A stretch of 64,000 nt of DNA from Trichostrongylus colubriformis. Its lineage: Eukaryota > Nematoda > Chromadorea > Rhabditida > Trichostrongylidae. Under the pieces are notes generated by a model that saw only the letters and a program-made list of their open reading frames with translations, was not told the DNA's origin and did no database searches. Location of the stretch: assembly GCA_963978905.1 (NCBI GenBank), contig OZ022261.1, forward strand, positions 22,999,686 through 23,063,685, read 5' to 3'. The translations under genes and the position numbers were made by a program. Positions 58,361-64,000 of this stretch are shown in pieces; the stretch's first letter is position 1, and each line of letters begins with the position of its first letter.

Positions 58361-59250
58361 TTGGGTTGGGGAGTAAGTTCCCACCGTTTTTAACCCCGTT
58401 TTTCAAATTCCCTCCATCTTTTACGAAGCTTATACATGTTTCCGATGGAGCTTTCCTTGCTCTACAAACTGCTTCTGTATGTTTTTCGATTCCTCCGACT
58501 AACTAATATTTATGAGGCTTGGAAATGAAGTAAGCTGAAGGCAAAAAATTGGCGTTTGACTACATGTGTCAAAAATGCTCGATTTCGTCGACTTTTAAAT
58601 GATCAAAAAAAAGGCAAAAATCAATTCGAATAAAAACTGTAAGCATTATCTTGTAGAGCGAAAAGAGCACTGTCGAATGATACGAATCACTCTGTAAAAA
58701 AATTCATTTTCATAATGCAATTTTGAATTGAAAAACAGGTGGAAACTTATTTCTGCATGCTAAAATACGAGTGGATACGAAAGAGGGGTGGTATCATCTT
58801 GCAGAGCAAGAAAAGATCTATCATGCCTCTATGCTCGTCGTCTCCAATCTCGACGGTAGGCAAGGAAGAGTTAACAAAAGTGCACACTTTAGCGAGTACT
58901 GCATTTATGTGTCTTAAAAACAGCAAAAAGTTGAGCGATTTGAATAAAAAGTAGTACCATCCTGTAGAGATAAAAAAGCTTTATCGAAAGCATATACACA
59001 TATATTTTTTTATTCCGACGGCAGACGAGAAAGATGAGGTGCGCAAGTGGAGTTTTTTGCCTTCAGCTTACTTCAATTCCAAACCTCATAAATATTAGGT
59101 AGTCGAAGGGATCGAAAAACAGATAGAAGCGTTTCGTAGAGCAAGAAAAGCTCTATCGAAAGCATTTATAAGCTTCGTAGAAAGATGGAGGAAACAGTGT
59201 GAAAAACGAGGTCAAAAAAAAAAACGGCGGGAACTTATCCCCTAACCCAC
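58361..59250. mobile_element. TIR element with ~190-bp inverted ends (Tc1/mariner-like MITE)
   Basis: Ends TTGGGTTGGGGAGTAAGTTC and (complement) GTGGGTTAGGGGATAAGTTC are flanked by TA. The arms stay similar for about 190 bases, to blocks such as AGTAAGCTGAAGGCAAAAAA. The interior is AT-rich and non-coding. No transposase. Confidence 0.82.
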
Positions 59251-60636
59251 TAATTCACTATGTTATTGTGTTCACATCAAGTTAACCACTCGTCGTTGGC
59301 GCGTTGCTCATGGTTTGCGATTGAATTGATGGTTATCACTCTTTCTCGTTTTCGAGTTCCGTTTCATACATCGATGGATAATGCCCTACGCAAAAATGTC
59401 CAGCACAGCAGTTTACGTGGCACGTAGCTTGTCCAACTTTTACAAGAATAATGGACGAAGTAAGCTGCAACATGACATGCAACGAATTCAGACTTACTTT
59501 TCATGCTGCTTCAGTAAATGTCGCGTAAGCCTGTTTGACGGTCCTGAAACGGGAAGATGAAAGACGCAGATACCTTTTACAGGTTTTCAGTCCACCTACA
59601 CAAATGAGGTTCGCTGAAGAAACATAGCTCAATCCTGCCGCAAGTACACGCACGCACCTGCCTTACTTCAATCAATGTGCAAATGTGCAAAAGCACGTGC
59701 GTAGGTGTAGGCGGTTTTCAGGAGCGACTCGGCTGATAGCTGTGCAAGGGTGAGGCAAAATTGCTGCCTAAAGGCACTTGTATCACTCGTAGCACCTTGG
59801 TCGATTCTCGTGCGGTATCCAGAAAGTTTGCGTTCGTCTCTCACTGGGTAAAGCAGTACTATTCGCTCAAGAACACATAACCTCTATTCGTTCTGCTTCC
59901 ACTTTCAGGCCCATGTTTTTCTGGGTGGTGCTCAAATGTCTTTGAGATTCTCGAAACGGAATAGGTACCATTCGACTGAAATGGCGCTGCTGCAAGACGG
60001 CGCGGTGAAGTACCAAACTTCCCTAAATCCGGCAATATGCATTCGAGACAGAACCAGTGAGCAGAACTAATTCAATGATGTCATCAGGAGACACGCACAC
60101 ACCCAAGCAATGCTGCACTACTCCTATCCCGGAGCTATTTGATTTTCTGAAATTCACCCTGGCGGTAAGCTAAGACGGTTTACACGATGCTCACCATCGT
60201 CGGACGATATACGCTCCCTCTCACAATCTTCGTGAGTGGGGGGGGGGGGGTGGGGCAGACGCAGTCTCATCAAATTCTAGAGACTTATTACGGAACCTCT
60301 GATCACCTGTACTTTGAGTGAACTCCATTTCTGATCCCTTCTTTCTAGTTGGAATGGTGAGGCTTTGTCATACGGTAATGCTTTTACTGCACTCTGTACT
60401 AATATGTGGCTAACATGGTTGCGCTCGTGCCGCAGCAAGAGCGCAACCATGTTGACCACAAAACGATCATGATGCTTGTTCTCTAAAAACCTCCAGTATC
60501 GTGTTCAGTATCCGCTACTGCTCTAATTAATAAAAGCAACCAAGCAAAAGACGCGAGAGAGAGCGCAGTAAATGGAGAGAATAGTGATTGGGGATGTAGA
60601 CTAGCTGAACACCTTCGCTTCTTCCAACACCATCCT
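59251..60636. other. Unassigned region
   Basis: No gene recognised. It contains a G tract near 60238-60250 and a perfect 15-bp stem (60412-60426 with 60439-60453, AACATGGTTGCGCTC) around a 12-base loop. Confidence 0.4.
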
Positions 60637-61231
60637 ACATGTGACTAGCTTTCTAGTTGCTACCTGAGGAGCCCTGGCGGCCTCATTATCACTGCAGCAC
60701 GGCAGCAATGCAGCAACCTTGCTGCATAACTGCGAAGCGATATATTTGTCCACAGAGATGATCGGACTATTCGAATTCCGCGAGGTTACCCTAGAAAGGA
60801 GAGCTAGAAGAACAGCACCGCCAATTCATCCTTGGGCGGACCCGCGACTCGCTGCAAAATCACGGAGGGGTCTGATAACACGAATGTGGTTGAAAATACG
60901 GTTCACCAAGCTTTTTTTCTCGCTATTTAGATTGAATTCTACCTCATCTGATAGCTGTGATGTTGCTGAATTTATGATGGAAATGCCTTTCAATGTTTAT
61001 TTATAGCTGGAAATTCTTTATCTTATCAGATCCCTTTAACAAGTTGAATGGTATAAAATCCGAAAAGCCGATCAACGTGGCCGCTTGGATCGCTACGCTC
61101 CGAAGGATAAGGTGCATGGATGCAATTTCCAAATTTTTTTCTTGGTTCTCTCTCCCAACTTGTTGCTCATTAAGTACGAGGGTTGTGATTCTTCAAGTCC
61201 AAATCTTTTAGTCTAAGTATTCTAGTTTGAG

Positions 61232-61754
61232 TTTAAAGACAGTGGTGGCATAGTGTGGGCGAAAAGTAATCCCAGAAGTCATTCAGTAAAAAATTACGGA
61301 TCTGAAAAGCCTATGCGCGGCACGGTAGGAGCGATTGGAGCGCGCTTTCGTAAACAAAACGTCACATATCCTTTTCTAATCAGCTGATTATCTTTTTAGT
61401 GGTTTTGGTTTTTGATAGTTACCGCTAGGGTTTGTAAATTTTTCTTTTCTACTCTTCTTCTCTTTTTCATTTCTCTTTTGATGTCTTCGCTCGTCTGTAG
61501 TTAACGATGGGTTAACGATGGGATGCCTTTCAAGTTTTTTCGTATTGTCTCCTCGCTGTTCTTGCGCAGTGATCACTAGGCTACATGCCAATAACAGAGT
61601 CGTCCGGGCTGACGCCTCTTCACTGAATGGTCTTCGACGTCGAGAATCAGTGGTTTGAAAGGGGTTCTATTTTTCATCGTATTATAATCATCTTGCCTGC
61701 CATATTCCCACTTTTCTCACATTTCGTCCAAATTTTCTCTATCACTACCTTTAG
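61232..61754 (-). repeat. Repeat family A, copy 4 (inverted)
   Basis: Bounded by TTTAAAGACAGTGGTGGCAT and a CACTACCTTTAG end. It resembles copy 2 in reverse complement, including the pyrimidine-rich block at 61440-61480. Confidence 0.7.
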
Positions 61755-62049
61755 GTTCAATTTTAGGATTGTTTCCGTATGACATTCTTCCCAAAATCAT
61801 ATAAATTACCGCTCCATAATTTTAGTTACCCAAGTTTGAGGTGAAATACGAGATATCGTGTGACTTACGGCATTCGATTAATGGTGCAAAGGCCTTCCCA
61901 ATCCGCACCGACCAAGTGAAAAGTGCCGCAGACTACGAAAGGACACCAAACGGGTAGGAATTTCTCGACAAAACGGTGGAGCTTATGTCGCGTGCGGTTG
62001 CATTCCCAACAGAGCATCAGATGAGGATACAAGAGCTTAATCCTTGCCA

Positions 62050-62230
62050 ACAAGAAGAGCTTGCTGCCATGGCTAAAGGCGGCTTGCTCTGATGAGGCCA
62101 ACTCCGCCACAAGTCAAGGGGTGCCTTCCGCGGGGATTTCGCCATGCTAGGCCTTTCAGATCCGTAATTTTTTACTGAATGACTTCTGGGATTACTTGTC
62201 ACTCACATTATGCCTACCACTGTCTTTAAA
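62050..62230 (+). repeat. Repeat family A, copy 5 (partial)
   Basis: GC-rich block (GGCTTGCTCTGATGAGGCC) through the terminal CACTGTCTTTAAA. Forms part of the right arm of the inverted repeat. Confidence 0.7.
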
Positions 62231-62884
62231 CCTGAACCAGAAAACTTAGAAAATCCAAAGATTTGGATTTGAAGAATCACAACCCTCGTACCAATGAGCA
62301 ACTAGTTGGAAGAGAGAACCAAGGAAAAAAGTTGGAAATTGCATCCATGCACCTTATCCTTCGGGGCGTAGCGATCCAAGCGACCACGTTGATCGGCTTT
62401 TCGGCTTTTATACCATTCCATTTGTTAAAGGGATCTGATAAGAGAAGGAATTTCTAGCTAAAAATAAACATTGAAAGGCATTCCCATCATAAATTAAGCA
62501 ACATCACAGCTATCAGGTAAGGAGAAACTCAATCTAAACAGCGAGAAAAAAGCTTGGCGAATCGTATTTTCAACCACATTCGTGATATCAGACCCCTCTG
62601 TGATTTTGCAGCGAGTTGCGTGTCCGCCCAAGGATGAATTGGCGTTGCTGTCCTTCTTCTTCTCCTTTCTAGGGTAACCTCGCAGAATTCGGATAGTCCG
62701 ATCATCTCTGTGGACAGATATATCGTTTTGCAGTTATGCAGCAAGGTTGCTGCACTGCTGCCGTGCTGCACTGATAACGAGGCCGCCAGGGCTCCTCAGG
62801 TAGCAACTAGAAAGCTAATCACACGTATCTACAGCCAGCTGTTCAGCAGCTCTCGGCCACCACAGCGGCGCTCAGCAATGCTAT

Positions 62885-63590
62885 GTGGAGAAATACTCCT
62901 CTTTCTTGCGTAGGAAGTTTGCTCAGCAGTCCAAAGCTTATCTCCAGGAAAGGCCTCCGGAAAAGACGATATCCCTGCCGAGCTTCTGAAAGCTTGTGGC
63001 GGCCCCCTAAACAGCGCCCTTGCATCGCGCTTCTCACAATACGTGAAAGGAGGCCGAGTACCATCGGAATGGCGCTCTCCACAGGCGATTCGTCCTTACG
63101 TACACAGCTATTCGACTCTTCAGTGCTTCCCGCTCCGTGTTATGGCGCTGAAACATGGACTCTCACCAAGCAGTTATCGAACCAACTGAGGGTCGCCCAC
63201 GCTTCACTTGAAAGGAGGCTTGTAAGTGTGACTCTGCACGATCAAAGAGAGCGACGGTTGCATAGAGACGACGTTAGGAACATGTCAGGCGTAAAAGACT
63301 CATTGGTCTATGTCGCAAGTCTCAAACATCGTTGCGCGGGCCACCTAATACGTCGAAACGACGGGCGGTGGGGTACAGGCACGGCACTATAGTATCCTCG
63401 CCAGTGGAAAAGACCTCTTGGCCGTCCTTCAGCACAGTGGTTAGACTGTTCCTCGAAGTTGAACATCAAAGACGACAGCGGAAAAATCGCAGTCCAGTGG
63501 TCCAACCGTGCTCAAGACCGTGAAGAATGGAAGAGATGCTGAGATCCGCGCTCAAGCTGAGGAACGGATCACCTAAGTAACCTAAGTAAG
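62885..63590 (+). pseudogene. RTE-clade LINE relic, core deleted
   Basis: Near 62940-63080 SGKASGKDDIPAELLKACGG and GGRVPSEWR match the reverse-transcriptase N-terminal region. The sequence then jumps to the C-terminus: VLPAPCYGAETWTLTKQLSN, HASLERRLVSVTL and HRCAGHLIRRNDGRWGT (63120-63380). The catalytic core is missing. Confidence 0.78.
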
Positions 63591-63710
63591 TAACTCTGAT
63601 GCCAGCACGAAGAAAGTGGCAGCTGCAACTTATCTCATCAGAAAAAAAACGACTCTAACTATATTATGACTAATTCGAACGTAGTGGACAGCAAAGGATT
63701 GGTTTAAAGT

Positions 63711-63780
63711 ACCAAGCGTGAAACACATACTATAACCATGGGAGCACCAAGCGTGAAACACATGCCATAACCATGGGAGC
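63711..63780 (+). repeat. 35-bp tandem duplication
   Basis: Two adjacent copies of a 35-base unit beginning ACCAAGCGTGAAACACAT (63711-63745, 63746-63780), with two differences. The remainder of 63591-64000 shows nothing else. Confidence 0.9.
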
Positions 63781-64000
63781 TTGGCGCTGATCGGTCTCCA
63801 CTGTGTTCACACTTTCCGTCTATGGTCAAAGTCAGTCTCCTAACAGATTCGGAGATATCACACAATTGGCCAACAGCTCCGAACTTCCTCAATACAGGCC
63901 AATATATTTCCAATCGTATAAAAGATGTTAACAAAATTGCTCGCAAAATGGAGAAGTAACGTGTAGACGCACAGTTGGGTTACGTTGATACTAAGAGTGA

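Larger units (their letters stand above)
60637..62830. repeat. Large inverted repeat with ~680-bp arms
   Basis: 60637-61315 and 62148-62830 are inverted copies, about 80-85% identical by eye. Both outer ends carry TAGTTGCTACCTGAGGAGCC and its complement. The arms run into repeat family A copies 4 and 5. The spacer is 61316-62147. A minus-strand open frame in the spacer/arm (62110-61865, 81 aa) is not recognised. Confidence 0.85.

Overview
This is eukaryotic DNA from a nematode, most likely a clade V (strongylid, hookworm-like) species. Three genes have short exons, GT-AG introns and TTTCAG-type acceptors. Two of them start just after a likely spliced-leader acceptor. The transposon load (mariner, RTE-clade LINE, CR1/Jockey-like LINE, Ty3/Gypsy and many fold-back MITEs) also fits. 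There are no bacterial features, CRISPR arrays or operons.

Layout. 1-6.5 kb: a decayed Ty3/Gypsy retrotransposon (+), apparently entered 3' of its 5' LTR, with an extra unrecognised reading frame after the integrase. 6.5-13.8 kb: nested wreckage of RTE-type LINEs, three mariner-type elements and two copies of a TIR repeat (called family A here). 14-15.6 kb: two fold-back MITEs. 15.84-20.64 kb (+): a complete 10-exon Mo25/CAB39 gene with a MITE in its last intron. 21.56-23.06 kb (-): a complete 7-exon selenoprotein-T-like gene, convergent with Mo25, in which selenocysteine is replaced by cysteine. 24-30 kb: MITEs, dispersed repeats and a 250-bp satellite of about 3.8 units. 30.15-37.7 kb (-): two related CR1/Jockey-like LINEs head to tail. 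38-46 kb: an RTE relic, a microsatellite, and more MITEs and fold-backs. 46.75-57.94 kb (-): a 10-exon Cys-loop ligand-gated ion channel subunit whose three largest introns carry transposons. 58-64 kb: a TA-flanked TIR element, a long imperfect inverted repeat and an RTE relic.

Function. The three host genes do not form a pathway: a kinase scaffold (Mo25, LKB1/PAR-4 signalling), an ER redox protein (SELT) and a cation-type orphan receptor channel. Their exon models were built by hand; every exon junction keeps the reading frame and gives family-typical proteins of 335, 242 and 371 residues. Everything else recognisable is mobile DNA or its debris, nearly all of it inactivated. The most notable patterns are three short MITEs with related GGGTGTATGTC-like ends and 9-10 bp target duplications (Mutator-like), the extra Gypsy reading frame, and the channel's very short M3-M4 loop.
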